64,000 nt of DNA from Heterohyrax brucei (lineage: Eukaryota; Chordata; Mammalia; Hyracoidea; Procaviidae): NCBI GenBank assembly GCA_028571685.1, contig CM053142.1, positions 68,287,296 to 68,351,295 on the forward strand. Reading direction: 5' to 3'. This document shows, in pieces, positions 12,801 through 25,562 of this stretch (positions are counted from its first letter, which is position 1; each line of letters starts with the position of its first letter). Below the pieces are notes generated by a model, which saw nothing but the letters and a program-made list of their open reading frames with translations, searched no databases and was not told where the DNA came from. The translations under genes were made by a program, and so were the position numbers.

Positions 12801-15800
12801 AAAGGGCTTTGCAGCTTTCCTGACAGAGCTAGCAGAACGTGTACCGGCTATCCTGATGTCCAACATGTGCATTTTGCTAGATCACCTGGATGGAGAAGTA
12901 AGTGCTCCCCTGGGGTCCTCTGAGGCTTTCCTGGGAGGTTTAAAATCCATTGTTGAAAGGCTATTTCTTAACAGAACAAGAAGATAGTTTTCACATGAAG
13001 TCAAGATGTCCAGGCTTGTCAATGTGGTAGTTCCTTCCTGTAGAGCAGCAGATGAAGTTTTCTGAATAAGGAACTTGTGTTACTCTTATTTCATGATCAC
13101 ATTGGTTTTGTCCAGGTCTGATAAGGGGATATGAAGTTCCTTCTCTGCTGTAGTTACAGTGAGAGTGACAGCTTTGATTCTGAGATCCATCCATTCCTCA
13201 AGACGAGGCCTCTTGCTACCATCTGGCTCACCTTGCTTTCTCTAAACAGTGAGCTTTCTCGTATCAGCTGACATCATCTATCAGTTCTCTGTTATTCTTG
13301 GATGCTAACCTGGCTGCTTCTCAGACTGATAGTGGGCACTCTTAGGGGAATGTCACGGACAAAGACAGTCTACTCATTCACTGGTTTATTTTAAATTCTT
13401 GTGCAAGACCATGTTGTCTGGCTCTTGGCCTGGCGAAAACCTCTTACCCTGTTTACCAGTGTATTCTGTAATGGACTTGTTTAGCCTTCTAGAGCTGAAT
13501 TCTGCTTTTTTGTATCTCATTCTGTGTCAGTATGATGTGGGACAAGAATTGGAATAGAAGAGGATGTTGATTTAAGTATCAAAGACTTTGAGAACTCAAG
13601 TGAAAGTTAATAATGCTTTTTAAATGTATGTTGGTAGATGTGATTTCGTATTCACCTGCCACCATGGTTACCTGGGTGAGTCTTAACAGGGAAATTTGTT
13701 TTCAGCTTTTGTTTATTTTTGTCCTTACATTCACCTCTCAGCAAACCAGGCCTCTCTGGGACTCTACATTTCCCTATACTCCCAGAGGCTAATACACAGG
13801 CAGTTGACTAGAAAAGTCATAATTAAGTATAACGCAAACCAAACCAAACCCACTGCCGATTCATAGCAACGTTATAAGGCAGAGTAGAACTGCCCCATAG
13901 AGTTTCCGAGGGGCACCTGGCAGATTTGAACTGCTGACCTTTCGGTTAGTGGAAAATAACACTTAACCACTACACCACCAGGGTTTCCATAGCTAAGTAT
14001 AAGCAAGGTTACCTTGACTGAAAGACTTGTCCCCTCTTCATGCCCGGAATAGCATGGGATTTTAGGGACAGGAGAGTTCGCGTTGGAGTGCAGAGCCTAG
14101 TGTCAGCTTCTCTTTCTCTCTCAGAATTACATGATGCGCAATGCCCTGCTTGCAGCCATGGCAGAGATGGTACTGCAGGTTCTCAATAGCGATCAACTTG
14201 AGGAGACAGCCCGAGACACCAGGGACCAGTTCTTGGACACCTTGCAGGCCCATTGCCATGATGTCAACTCTTTTGTGCGAAGTCGTGTTTTACAGCTATT
14301 CACCAAAATCGTCCAGCAGAAGGTGAGCAACCTACGGCATAAAGGTCAGTGGTACCCCACAAGCCAAGAAAGCAGAAGCCAACACTGAAGATAAATATCT
14401 GTCCCAAAAAAGAGTTTAGCATTTGAATCTTTACTCAGCAATAAAGGTCTTCCTCTACCAAGGACAAGGATGCCTGGCTCCATTTAAGGACAGTAATCCA
14501 CCTTATCCACTATAAAGAATACTTCTTAACAGTTTTAAATCTCACAGAGAATTTCTTTAGAACGAGTGGGTAGCTTAATTAAGAGTATATGTCAAGTCAC
14601 CCTGTGCAGAGTAATATGGAATGTGGACTGACCCTTCTCCTCCTGCTCCCCATAGGCTCTCCCTCTGACCCGTTTCCAGACAGTGGTAACTCTAACAGTG
14701 GGACGTCTGGCAGACAAGTCAGTGCTAGTGTGTAAAAGTGCCATCCAGCTGCTGGCCAGTTTTCTAGCCAATAATCCCTTTTCCAGCAAGGTAAGTAGAA
14801 CTGGTCCACCCAAAAGAGAAGGAAAACAATGGAAATGGGGGTGAAATCACATATTTTCATGCAAATAACACATTATATGTTTTTTTACCAACCACACAAC
14901 CCCACCTACAGTGTTTTCCTATGCATGCTATGCTCATAGTGTTTGTTTTGCTCACACACATGCGTATGTAAACATATTATTTACATGGGTATGTATCTGT
15001 GAAAAATATAGTATGTGACTTAGTGACCTAGTTATTCATTTTACTTTGGTAGCTTAGTGATGCTGACCTTGCTGGACCACTGCAGAAGGAGGCCCAGAAA
15101 TTACAAGAGATGAGGGCCCAGAGGCAAGCTGCACTTGCTTGTGAGTAATTAGTTACTGCCTGGGTATCCTCACCCCCAACAGCCTTCTCCCTACAAGTCA
15201 GTACACACCAAGGACAGGACTCAAAATTAGACTTTCCCATTTAGCTGCAGTGCTGGACCCGGAGGAGGAGTGGGCAGCCATGCTGCCAGAGCTGACGTCA
15301 ACCCTGCAGCAGCTGCTAAAGCTTCCCCAGGGGGAAGAAGAGACTCTTCAGGAAATTGCTGATACAGAGACTGCTGAAGAGGTGAAAGGACGGATCCATC
15401 GGCTGCTTGCCAAAGCTAGTTACAAGTATGTGAAAAAACGAGGTCCTTTCTATTGACCCAAAAAATCTCCAGCAATAAACACTAGGCTATTTCTTAATCT
15501 CTGAGTTTTTTGTTTGATAGCCAGCAGCTTTTGCTGTCTGCTTTCCTATTCTAAGTTTATAACTTTTTACAGTTTCTCACCACAACCTTTTGAGTGGTTG
15601 ATGTTACCACATGGTCTTCCCTGTGTTGCAGATAAACAGGCTGAGATTACACGACTTGAGTGCTGTTACCCAGCTAATAAGTTGCAGATCTGACCCTGAC
15701 TCCTCTGACTATAAATCCACAGTTGTTTTGTTTCCAGTTACAAGTTTAAATATATGTCAGAACAAACTTTTTAAAATAGATTTTTTTAAAAAAAACAGAA

Positions 15801-18800
15801 ATCTACTTTTTAAAAATTAGGTAATAGCTTTACAAAGTCCAAACTTTTAAGTTACGAAAGAACATGCCATGAAAAAAATCCCCCTTCCAAACCTGTTTCC
15901 CTTCTCACAGGGTAGCCATATTAGTTTATTGGTCATTCATCTAAAGATAACTTACAGACATACAATTAAATATGTGTTCTTTTTCCCCCTTTTGGCACAC
16001 ATGATAGAATCCTATACCCATTGCTCTACCACCTTGCTGCAGTTCACTTAACTGTCTTAGTGATGGAAACTGGCAGTGTAGCAGTTAAGTGCTGTGGCTG
16101 CTAACCAAAAGGTCAGCAATTTGAATCCACTAGGTGCTCCCTGAAAACTATGGGGCAGGTCTGTTCTGTCCTGTAGGGTCGCTATGAGTAGGCACTCACT
16201 TAACAGAATAGGTTTGGTGTTTTATGTCTTATCTTGATGATGTTTTCCTATTCCTACACTTTTTATGGCTATATAGAATTCCATTGTATGGGTATACCAT
16301 ACGTTATTTAACCAGTTCCTTATTGAAAGTTTACATTGTGCAAACTTTGATTTTGCAAAGTTTTTAAACAGATGTTTGGAGTAGATTTGTGATTTTAAAA
16401 TTCTTAGAATCTGTATTTGAATGCTTTAAGATAGCAGTGAAGGCCTGGCTCTTCAGAAGTAAGAACAGAACAATGTTCTGAGCTCTACCACTTTTGAAGC
16501 ATAAAAGGGCTCCTTTGTTTTAGAGCAACAGGTTTAGGATTTTGGTGGAATCATAGCCTGCATTCCAAGAAGTTTGTAGGGACACTCTTCTGGGTCCTGA
16601 CCTAGTGGCTGGTTGGCTGGTTCTTCCAGGCAGGCCATCACTCTCGCCCAGGAAGCTACAACCCACTTCCAGGAGTGTGAACTCTTCAATCATATGGACC
16701 CAGAGGAGTCAGAGGAGACCAGATTCTTGAACATCTTAGGAAATATCTTCAAAGGTAATTTCCTTTTCCTGCAGTCAACAAACTAAACATTTCAACTATT
16801 ATTCTGGAAGCATTTGCCTTATGCCATAGGCTGGCCCCCCCAACGGCCTGCTGCTGAAAGAGGCCAGAGGAGGGTGGGCAGTATATCTGCTCTGGAATGG
16901 AAGCAGCCCAAGGGCCTAAAATTGATAGCCACAGGGTCTAAAAGACTGTTTCCAAATGGTAGAGAACTTCAGGAATCTGTTTTGAGAAATGGACCAAGAG
17001 ATTTTAAAATAGATGCTAATTTCCTTCCTTCCTAATGTAGAAGGAAATAACCAGGTGTGTTTATAGTTGTTGGATGCCCCCATATATACCTGCATAAAAG
17101 CCATCCTATAATGCCTAGGCACAGCAGCATTGACACAGGAGGAGAATCTACAGGCGTCTGCAGGGAACATGGGCCCAGAACAGAGTGTCTGTAAGGACAA
17201 ACCCAGCATGTTAGATCCGGAAAAATCCAGGGAAAAGGATGAACTGGTGAAGCAAGAGATGCTGGTGCAGTATCTGCAGGATGCCTACAACTTCTCTGTG
17301 AAGATTACAGAGGCCATTGGCATCATCAGCAAAATGATGTATGAAAATACAGCCACAGGTACACTGGGCACCTTTCTGTAAGGAGTGGGTCTTGGGATTA
17401 GGAAAACCAGCCTTATCCATATTTTACTGATACCTTTCTGCTGCTTTAAAAGGCAGAGATTCTTTCTGTTTGCTTTGTGTAGCCCCGTAGAGCTTATATG
17501 TCATAATACCTAAAGCATTTTATGACAAAGAATTATAGGGGGAGTCAGCACTTTAAGGGAAAACGAAGACTCCACTTGAACATTTGCCACATGAAGGAAG
17601 ACTGTGTGTTTAGTACTAGGTGAGTCGGACGAAGCAAATGTGTGACATCTGTGTCTGTCCTCCCAGTGGTACAGGAGGTGATTGAGTTCTTTGTGATGGT
17701 GTCTCAATTTGGGGTACCTCAGGCCCTGTTTGGGGTACGCCGCATGCTGCCTCTCATTTGGTCTAAGGAGCCTGGTGTCCGGGATGCTGTGCTTAATGCC
17801 TACCGCCAGCTCTACCTCAACCCCAAAGGGGACTCTGCCAGGTATGTGGGCTACTTTTGCCTTTTCTGACTTTTGAGGTCAGCTTCTCACAGGACCTTGC
17901 TAGTCTTTGAAGGAGGGGAGGCATCATTCCAGAGGAGTCAGGAATCCATAGGCAGTCACTCTGTAATGAGCTTAAGGTGGGGCCGAACTTCCTGGGATGC
18001 CCACCTTGTGTACTTATTTGACACTGTGGGATAGGCCTACTTACCTCTTTGTCAAGTTTAACATACAGATTTTATCAGTCCATCTCTAGCTTCCTGGAAT
18101 GCTGTGAAAGGTGGGAAAGCTGGGGAAAGTGTTGATGACCCTGACCTCTGCTATTCCCACAGAGCCAAGGCCCAGGCTTTGATCCAGAACCTCTCTTTGT
18201 TGCTGGCAGATGCCTCACTTGGGACCATTCAGTGCCTTGAGGAAATTGTAAGTCTCCTCACTTCCCTTTTCTGTACTCATTCACTGAGTATTAGTGATTA
18301 CTGTGTGTTCAGAAATGTACTCAAGTATAAGAAAGACTATTTGCTTGCATGTCCCCAACTTTAAAGGAACTAACAATCTAGTTAGTAGTTTAAAAACACA
18401 AAACACTTATAGAACCATGCAGCAGACGTGTGATTAAGTGTCAGAATAAGTGGCACAGGTCCTATGTGTAGTAGCAGTAGAAAGATAACAATAGCAACTC
18501 GTCTGTGGCATTTACTGTATGCCAGGTACGTTTCTTAGCACTTCACAACAACCCTAGAAGATAATATTATCTCCCTTTTACAATGAGAGAAGTAAAGAAA
18601 CTTGCTTAGTACAGCTGACTAGTTGGAAAGTTGGGATTCAAACTCAGTTAATAAACTCTCCAGAAAACACTCTTAATTTCTATGTTCTGCTAAGGGGTAC
18701 AGAGAATAGAAGAAAGGAGTGCGGTAGAATGGCCAAGGAAAGCTTCATGAAAGCATTAGGACTTGAGAAGGGTCTTGAAGGGTGAGTAGGATGTACAGAA

Positions 18801-21800
18801 TTTGAGAAAGAACGGAGAGCATTTTAGACAGAAAGCCAAAAAAGAGCTTTACTCACATTAGGGAATTCAGAAAACGATGTTCTGGCTCAAGGTTGTTATC
18901 TGGAAATGATAAGAATTGGGAATGTAGGTCAGAACTGAATTGTAAAAGTCTCTAAATGCCTTTGAGAGTCTAGAATTTTACCTTAGTAGCCAGGGACCCC
19001 ACCAGCACTGTAGTGAGACAGATTGGCTTTGAAGCATTTGGATTATGGGGACAGAAGGTAGAGATGGTGCTAGTCATCATCTCCCACTGGGAGGAGCACT
19101 ACTGTCAGCCGCCTTTTTGTCTCCTCACTGGGGAACAGCAAAGCCAGGTAGTGACAGCCAGCCTGAGATCTCAAAGACTGTCTACTGGTCAGGAGCACCT
19201 ATGCTGGGCAGAAGAGTGATTTCAGAATGATGAGCAGAGCTGTCACCTGAAATAGACCCTTGGGGACACTGATACAGTAGTAGCACACAAGACGCATGGA
19301 GACGAGAGGTTAGTGACAGGAAGGTCTGCTGGGCACTGTAGGTGTTCAGTGACAAGAGGCAAGACTCAGGGCTGGGAGATAGCCGTAGCAGGTGACTAAA
19401 GTTTTAAACATATGTGACTTAAGATGGGACCATTGGCAAAATGAAGAGAGAAGGAAGGATGATAGCTTCTATTTCAGACATTCAAGTTGCAATAACAGTG
19501 AGAAAATCTACTAGGAATCTCTGGGGTATAGTCAGAAGAGTAGATCCTGATGGAACTCAAAAAGATAACTCTTACTGTCATCTTCCTGGACATAGTTTTG
19601 AAGGCATGAGAGTAGAAAAGTAGTAGATAATGAGAAGAAAAGCTCCACCCATTTTGAGTCCCGTTTTTCCTTTTTCATTAATAAGTATTGTATTCCTTTT
19701 GCCCAGTTTAGTTTCTCAAAACTCTCTACAGAGAGATGAGCTGAGGATAGGGAAAATTATTGTTTCTGAAATTAAAATTGGCCTGAGCTTTTTTTCTTTT
19801 CTCTTTAGCTCTGTGAGTTTGTGCAGAAGGATGAATTGAAACCGGCCGTGACCCAGCTGCTGTGGGAGCGTGCAACCGAGAAGGTCCCCTGCTCTCCTCT
19901 GGAGCGCTGTTCCTCTGTCATGCTTCTGGGGATGATGGCACGGTGAGGCTCAGATCCAGATAGACAAGAGGAGAAGAGAGGAAGGTCTGGGAAGGTTCTC
20001 TTTCCTTCAGTAATAGCAGTCAGGCCAGCTGGACTCTATGTGAGTTGGCTCTCTAAATGAAAATAAAATAGTGAAAATTACCAGTTCCCCTTCCCACTTT
20101 GTCTAGCATGAATAGCAAGATTGAACAGAGTGGGAGGGATTCACAGGGGCTGGTCCCTGGGTCAGAGCCTCCCTGTAATGCACAAGGCTCTAGAAGCCCT
20201 GTGTTGGGTGCAGGGGCCCACCCCCATTAGCATTGCCCCCACTCAGAGTTTGATTCCATGCCTGGCTATAACTCTGTGTTCTTTTTCTTGCAGAGGAAAG
20301 CCAGAAATTGTGGGAAGCAACTTAGACACACTGGTGAGAATAGGGCTGGAAGAGAGGTCTCCACAGGATTATCGTCTGGCCCAGCAAGTATGCCATGCCA
20401 TTGGCAACATCTCTGACAGGAGAAAGGTGTGTGGGTGGTTATGACCAAACTGAGGAGAATGAAGATGCTCCTGTCCACCCTCTCCACACCACCCCCACAT
20501 TTTCTCTTACTTTCTTGTTCTCTCCAGCCGTCTCTGGGGAAACGTCACCCTCCCTTCCGGCTATCTCAGGGACACAAGTTGTTTGATCGACTGAGGGAGA
20601 TGGTCACAAAAGGTGAGCTATCGAGGAAGGCCTTGGGCAGAACCAAGTCCTTTCTCTTCAGTGAACAACTTCTCCCATCTCTACAGGCTTTGTCCACCCA
20701 GACCCACTCTGGATCCCATTCAAAGAGGTGTCAGTGACCCTCATTTACCAGCTGGCAGAGGGTCCTGAGGTGATCTGTGCCCAGATTTTGCAGGACTGTG
20801 CAAAAAAGGCCCTAGAGAAGCTGGAGAAGAACCCCTCTCAGGAGGACCTGAGTAAGTAGGGCGAGAGATAATGGGCCCAGTTGGGGGCAGGCAATTTGGT
20901 CCCTTTTCCTGCTGGGCCACAAGCCACACTTCCACCACCACTTTTTATAACAATGCCTTCTTCCTTCAGCCCACACTGCCTCATTTGCCAAGAAAGAAGA
21001 GTAGGAAAGACTTCATTTTTGCACTGAAACTGGGCTAGTTACCACCCCCGTCTCCTTGCACCACCTCATCCCTTCATTGTGCACTGGTCTGAGGAGAAGC
21101 ATATGAGCCAGAGGAGGAGCAGTCAAAACAGGATTCAGGGGCCTGCAAGGCTTGCTAATGTATTTTTCTACTTGCCTTCCCTCTATGCCTCCTCCAGAGG
21201 AGACCCCCATGCTCCCCACTTACCTGCTGATGAACCTGCTGTCCTTGGCCGGGGACGTGGCTCTACAGCAGCTGGTCCATTTGGAGCAGGCAGTGAGTGG
21301 AGAGCTGTGTCGGCGCCGGATTCTTCGGGAGGAACAGGAGCTCAAGACAAAAGGTCCAAAGGAAAAGGTGAGTGAAGCAAGCACCTGGGTATGTACGTTC
21401 ACATTCAGATATTTTCGCATTTACCTTGGGTCACTGACATCTCCTTCTGGGGCTCTCAGCTTCTCTATTAAATGGAGTAAGGAATGTTTGCCTCCTTGCT
21501 GCTGCTATCTGGCACTAAAGATTAGTGCCAACAAAGATAGAACGGTCTATCCATGTGCACCCAGAAGGGAAAGTTTGAGGTAAATACAGAAAGAATATTA
21601 GGTTAGAAACCTCAGCATAAAATAGAAGCTCTGTCCTAGGCAGTGTTGGTTTAAAAAAAAAGTACACACACCAACCCCTCTTTCCTATCAGGCTGGGTTG
21701 TTGGGCCTGGCACAGGATAGGAACCTTGTATGCTCTCCACTAGAGGCAGTGATGTCTTGCAGACAGATAAGGCACAGAGCTTTGCAGAATGGGATGTCTG

Positions 21801-24800
21801 ACCTTCTCTGTGACCTTAAATCGTTGTCTGGCATCATCTTACATGTTTACTTGGCATAGGAAGTTATATATGTTCTGTGAGAATAAGTTTAAAAGGAAAT
21901 GTAGGAACTTACTTGGACAACTTAAAAACAGATGTAGGAGACCTAGTTCTCTCCCCATTTAATTCAGGAATCCTTTCTCTTTATAACCACATTTGGCAAT
22001 TCAGTGAACGGTTCTGCAGAATTCATCTCTGGCCAGATCCATTCATGTTGGGCAAAATGAAAAGCAGGCCTGGATTCAGAAATGCTGTCTTTGCTCGCTG
22101 CATGGCTGTATGCTTCTTTCCCTTTAGAATATAAACTCAGACACCACCGTGGAGGAGGAAATGGGGCTGGTTGGGGCTACTGCTGATGACACAGAGGCAG
22201 AACTCATCCGTAGCATCTGTGAGATGGAATTGTTGGATGGTAAGGATAATTGCTGAGTGACTGTCTCCCCAAATGAAATAACCTGTTACAAACCCAGAAT
22301 GTTGATCCAATAGGCAAACAGGTCCTGGCTGCCTTTGTTCCTCTTCTGCTTAAAGTCTGCAACAGCCCTGGTCTCTACAGCAACCCAGACCTTTCTTCAG
22401 CCGCTTCACTTGCCCTTGGCAAGTTCTGCATGATCAGGTAGGCCCTGGGCTTGGCGCTCCCTTTTCAAGGAGGATGGAGGTGATAATGACTTCCCTGATG
22501 GTCCTCTCCTTGCCTGCAGTGCCACTTTTTGTGACTCCCAGCTTCGTCTTCTGTTCACCATGCTACAAAAGTCCCCACTGCCTATTGTCCGGTCTAACCT
22601 CATGGTTGCCACTGGGGATCTGGCCATCCGGTTTCCCAACTTGGTGGACCCCTGGACACCTCACCTGTATGCCCGGTAAGAGACCCCTGAGGGCTCTCAG
22701 GATCCATAGTTACATCAGTATGAGACTCACTGAGACTGTCATCCTTGTCTTTGGCATCATCTTAAACATCTGCTTGGTGCCTAACCTGTGCAGTCTCTGG
22801 CTGTGACCCTAAAGGGAGTAACCCCCTATCAAAACCCTTGGTTGTAACCTTTGCCTCTTTCCCCAGCTTCAGTTTTCAATTCTAGCTGGCTTTGTGTTTC
22901 TTGAATGGTACGCTTTATGAGGGTAATAGATTCCTGCTGTGGTTCTTCCCCTGCCTTGGTGCCAATGACTTGGAATTTCTTCCCTAGACTTCGAGACCCA
23001 GCTCAGCAAGTGCGCAAGACAGCAGCACAGGTGATGACCCACTTGATTCTGAAGGACATGGTGAAAGTGAAGGGACAAGTCAGTGAGATGGCAGTACTGC
23101 TCATCGACCCTGAGCCCCCCATTGTGGCCCTGGCCAAGAACTTCTTCAGTGAGCTTTCCCACAAGGTAAAGAGGCCGAGAGGCACTTTAGGGCTTGCTGC
23201 AGAAGGAACATGTAGGTGATCTCATCTCTTTAACAGGATTCTGTCTCTTCCAGGGCAATGCAGTATATAATCTCCTTCCAGATATCATCAGTCGCCTGTC
23301 AGACCCCACAGGTGGGGTGGAGGAGGAGCCTTTCCACACCATCATGAAGTACAGTTCCCTGGCCTTGGGGCACATTTTGGTGTAGCACGGTGGGCAAGTT
23401 CAGGATTAGGAATTAGATAAACCTGTGTTTCAGAAGATCGTGCTGGTGTCGTGCTTAATAGCTTGGCTGCTAACCAAAAGGTCAGCAGTTCGGGTCCACC
23501 AGGCACTCCTTGGAAACCCTATGGGGCAGTCCTGCTCTGTCCTAGAGGGTCATTATGAGTTGGAATCAACTTGGTAGCAACAGGGTTTTTTGTTTGTTTT
23601 GGTATTTCAGTTCTAGCTTTGCTACTTCTTAGCTGTGTCGTTTTCAGCAATTAACCTCTGTGCCACTTTACTCCTCTACAAAATGGGGCTAATAATATCT
23701 GCCACTTGGTTTTCTTAAGAAGATAAAAGTTTCTGAAGCTGTGGCAGGCACATCGTGGTGTTTACTAAATAGCAACTGTTTTATTAGTTAATTTCCATTC
23801 ACGATGAAAATTATTCAGGGGTAGGGGAGTGTGGACCTTTCTCTGGGGTGTGGGAGAGGGTAAGGGGAGCAAGGATGTAGGTGGGGGCCATGGCAGAGAA
23901 GATTCATTAACTGAGGGGTATGAGATGAGGGTGCAGCTAGTACAGCTGGTCCAAGTGGATGAGGACCTGCTGCCTCTGGGCCCTCACACCTCCCCTCCCT
24001 GTGCAGGCAGCTCCTCTCCTACATCACCAGGGACAAGCAGACAGAGAGCCTGGTGGAGAAGCTGTGTCAGCGCTTCCGCACAGCCCAGTATGTTGCCCCC
24101 CCCCTTGGTGCTGCCAGGGGCCCTTCAGGGGAGAGACCTCCCCGACCCAGTGCATCCCTGGGGCTATGGGAGACTGAGGAGGAGGGCTGAGCCTTTATTC
24201 CCTGGATGTCTCTGCTCCTCAAGAGCCCTTTTCATCCACAGAACTGAAAGGCAATACCGGGACCTGGCCTACTGTGTGTCACAGCTGCCCCTCACTGAGC
24301 GAGGACTCCGAAAGATGCTTGACAATTTTGATTGCTTTGGAGATAAGCTATCAGATTCCTCTGTCTTCAATGCATTTTTGTCGGTTGTCGGCAAGTTGAG
24401 GCGGGGAGCCAAGCCCGACGGCAAGGTGAGGCACACCCTCTTCCTAAGGAAGACCTTGCGCACCAGCATTACTGTCTTAGCCCCAGCTTGATGGCTACCA
24501 AGTTACCAGAGAGAACTGAGATAGCTCTTTGGGTCTCCAATTCCTGTTTGTTTTTGAATATAGAGATAACTATGTTTCTGAGCCTGCTCTTAATCTTTGT
24601 TTTCCCTCTAGGCTATAATAGATGAATTTGAGCAGAAGCTTCGGGCCTGTCACACTAGAGGGATGGATGCACTAGAGGAGCTTGAACTTGGCCAGGGAGG
24701 CAGCCAGAGAGCCCCGTCAGCCATCAAGAAACAATCAGCCGGTGTGCGCGGCATTCCCATGGGTGGGGATACTCAAGGTCTGCATCCTGCTATGCTTTCC

Positions 24801-25562
24801 CCATTTTTGACTCCTGTCTCCCTGCCTTTTTTAGTTTCTAGGCTCCAGCAGCTGGTCTCTCCTGCCTCAGACAATGACTTTGTGACACCCGAGCCCCGCC
24901 GTACTGCCCATCGTCGTCCAAACGCCCAGCAACGAGCTTCTAAAAAGAAACCCAAAATTGTCTTCTCAAGTGATGAGTCTAGTGAGGAAGGTATGACACT
25001 CTCTCTTGGACGTGGTCAGAAGGAACAAAGCTGGGGGCTGAGGCTGGTTTGATCAGCTCTCACTGCAGGGGACCCAGGACTGTGTGGATTCTCAGAACCA
25101 CAGACCTCCAGGTTGTCTTCCTCCGGTGCAGTTTGGGTTATGTCTCCATAATTGGTCTGGGGTTTCCCATGAGTGCTTTGACATCTATTTTTCACCTTCT
25201 TTGTGTCCACTTTTTCTCACTCCTCCAATTCTTCCACTAGAGCTTTCAGCAGAGATGACAGAAGACGAAACCCCCAAGAAAACAACCCCCATCCGCCGAG
25301 CATCCACTCGCAGACACAGGTCCTGAGAGCTCATCCCGCCTGTTCCCATCCCTGCTGTGCAGGGGTCTTGTGAGGCCACCTGAATCCCGTTCTTGTAAAA
25401 TACTTGCTTGGCCCATCTCCTCGTTTTTCACATACGATCTTTGTAACAGAAGACATTTCTCTTAAACTAGCCTAATGGAACCAAGTTGAGCCACTTTCAC
25501 TTTGGAGTATGTTTGTCATTCTCCTTGTTTTCTAATGAATAAATGTTTTTATGTACTTTTAT
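6890..25562 (+). CDS. NCAPD2: NCAPD2, condensin complex subunit 1 (CAP-D2), 5'-partial
   Basis: CAP-D2 is the HEAT-repeat regulatory subunit of condensin I. It binds the SMC2/SMC4/CAP-H core and helps compact mitotic chromosomes. Thirty coding exons on the plus strand translate to a protein that follows human CAP-D2 closely from about residue 43 (AFQAAFRAQ) to the C terminus (RRASTRRHRS). All junctions are GT-AG and in phase. The exons total 4076 nt, which with about 127 nt missing at the 5' end gives close to 1400 aa, the usual family length. The HEAT-rich body is intact. The C-terminal tail keeps a basic stretch (RASKKKPK), an acidic SDESSEE run and Thr-Pro sites (VTPEP, ETPKKTTP) of the kind phosphorylated by CDK1 in the human protein. 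The stop is at 25324-25326 and a polyadenylation signal at 25538. The first exon or exons and the promoter lie left of the window. No frameshift or premature stop was seen. Confidence 0.96.
7383..7713 (+). ncRNA. SCARNA10: SCARNA10 (U85), composite box C/D-H/ACA Cajal body RNA
   Basis: This lies in the NCAPD2 intron between the exons ending at 7296 and starting at 7791, in the sense orientation. Human SCARNA10 is also hosted by NCAPD2. A C box ATGATGA (7389-7395) and a D box CTGA (7704-7707) are flanked by a perfect 6-bp terminal stem (CAGCCA at 7382-7387, TGGCTG at 7708-7713). The span is about 330 nt, the length of human U85. The long middle section has room for the H/ACA hairpins. Candidate H-like (agagagaa near 7575), ACA (near 7687-7690) and CAB-like TGAG (7675-7678) motifs are present but not folded here. 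In human, U85 directs 2'-O-methylation and pseudouridylation of U5 snRNA in Cajal bodies. Maturation would be by exonucleolytic trimming of the debranched intron. Confidence 0.86.
8491..8654 (-). repeat. AfroSINE
   Basis: Full-length minus copy in an NCAPD2 intron: 'acttctgactcatagtggcc' to 'ttaaccactatgctactagg'. Confidence 0.88.
9534..11390 (-). mobile_element. 5'-truncated L1 (3' UTR plus ORF2 C terminus), antisense in NCAPD2 intron
   Basis: Read on the minus strand this is the same family as 39289-42035: the ORF2 C-terminal region (MDRHFSKEEIQAAKKHMWTS at 11105 downward), an ORF2 tail disrupted by substitutions, then a long 3' UTR. It is bounded by a perfect 14-bp target-site duplication CCATCCTTGTTTTT at 9520-9533 and 11391-11404. 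The T-rich part on the left is the poly-A tail read backwards. It cannot encode a functional protein. Confidence 0.93.
12373..12444 (+). other. NCAPD2: Very short NCAPD2 intron
   Basis: This 72-nt GT-AG intron (gtaagt...acag) separates two exons whose phases join as A|GT (Ser). It is near the lower practical limit for mammalian introns. Confidence 0.8.
13837..13988 (-). repeat. AfroSINE with target-site duplication
   Basis: Full-length minus copy. A short duplication TAAGTATAA flanks it (13824-13832 and 13994-14002), which supports a retrotransposed insertion. Confidence 0.88.
15570..15725 (-). repeat. MIR
   Basis: Reverse-orientation MIR core ('agataaacaggctgagatta', 'agctaataagttgcagatct'). 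Confidence 0.55.
15770..16330 (-). mobile_element. Old L1 fragment split by a SINE
   Basis: The left part resembles an old L1 3' UTR and the right part ('tgtatgggtataccatacg') an ORF2 tail, both in reverse. The AfroSINE at 16068-16228 interrupts it. Confidence 0.45.
16068..16228 (+). repeat. AfroSINE
   Basis: Plus-strand copy: head 'gcagttaagtgctgtggctg', body 'aaaggtcagcaatttgaatc', tail 'tagggtcgctatgagt'. Confidence 0.87.
18496..18685 (-). repeat. MIR
   Basis: A good reverse MIR match: 'tgccaggtacgtttcttagc', 'cacaacaaccctagaagata', 'cttgcttagtacagctgact'. Confidence 0.7.
18686..19808. other. NCAPD2 intron, no feature seen
   Basis: Unique-looking intronic sequence. Short open frames here have no coding character. 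Confidence 0.5.
23385..23790 (+). repeat. MIR interrupted by an AfroSINE
   Basis: The left arm is 23385-23441. The right arm from about 23600 has the MIR core 'cttagctgtgtcg', 'acaaaatggggctaataata'. The AfroSINE at 23442-23600 lies between them. Confidence 0.6.
23442..23600 (+). repeat. AfroSINE
   Basis: Plus-strand copy, little diverged: 'ctgctaaccaaaaggtcagc', 'ccttggaaaccctatggggc', 'gagttggaatcaactt'. Confidence 0.9.
25538..25543 (+). terminator. NCAPD2: NCAPD2 polyadenylation signal AATAAA
   Basis: Canonical AATAAA lies 212 nt after the stop codon. It is followed by a T-rich stretch, so cleavage is expected near 25560. An old L1 3' end begins immediately downstream. Confidence 0.85.

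Larger units (their letters stand above)
6890..25326 (+). other. NCAPD2: Exon map of NCAPD2 coding exons
   Basis: Coding exons as read: 6890-6965, 7238-7296, 7791-7972, 8283-8425, 12245-12372, 12445-12568, 12750-12897, 14125-14322, 14656-14790, 15053-15140, 15245-15425, 16630-16754, 17119-17358, 17667-17841, 18163-18247, 19809-19942, 20294-20426, 20528-20612, 20687-20851, 21198-21367, 22128-22239, 22314-22437, 22520-22675, 22988-23165, 23254-23348, 24007-24087, 24242-24425, 24612-24741, 24835-24990, 25241-25326. The phases chain without a break. The weakest donor is at 24742 (gtgtgc). The boundaries come from splice dinucleotides plus protein comparison from memory, so single-exon shifts of a few bases are possible but unlikely. 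Confidence 0.9.
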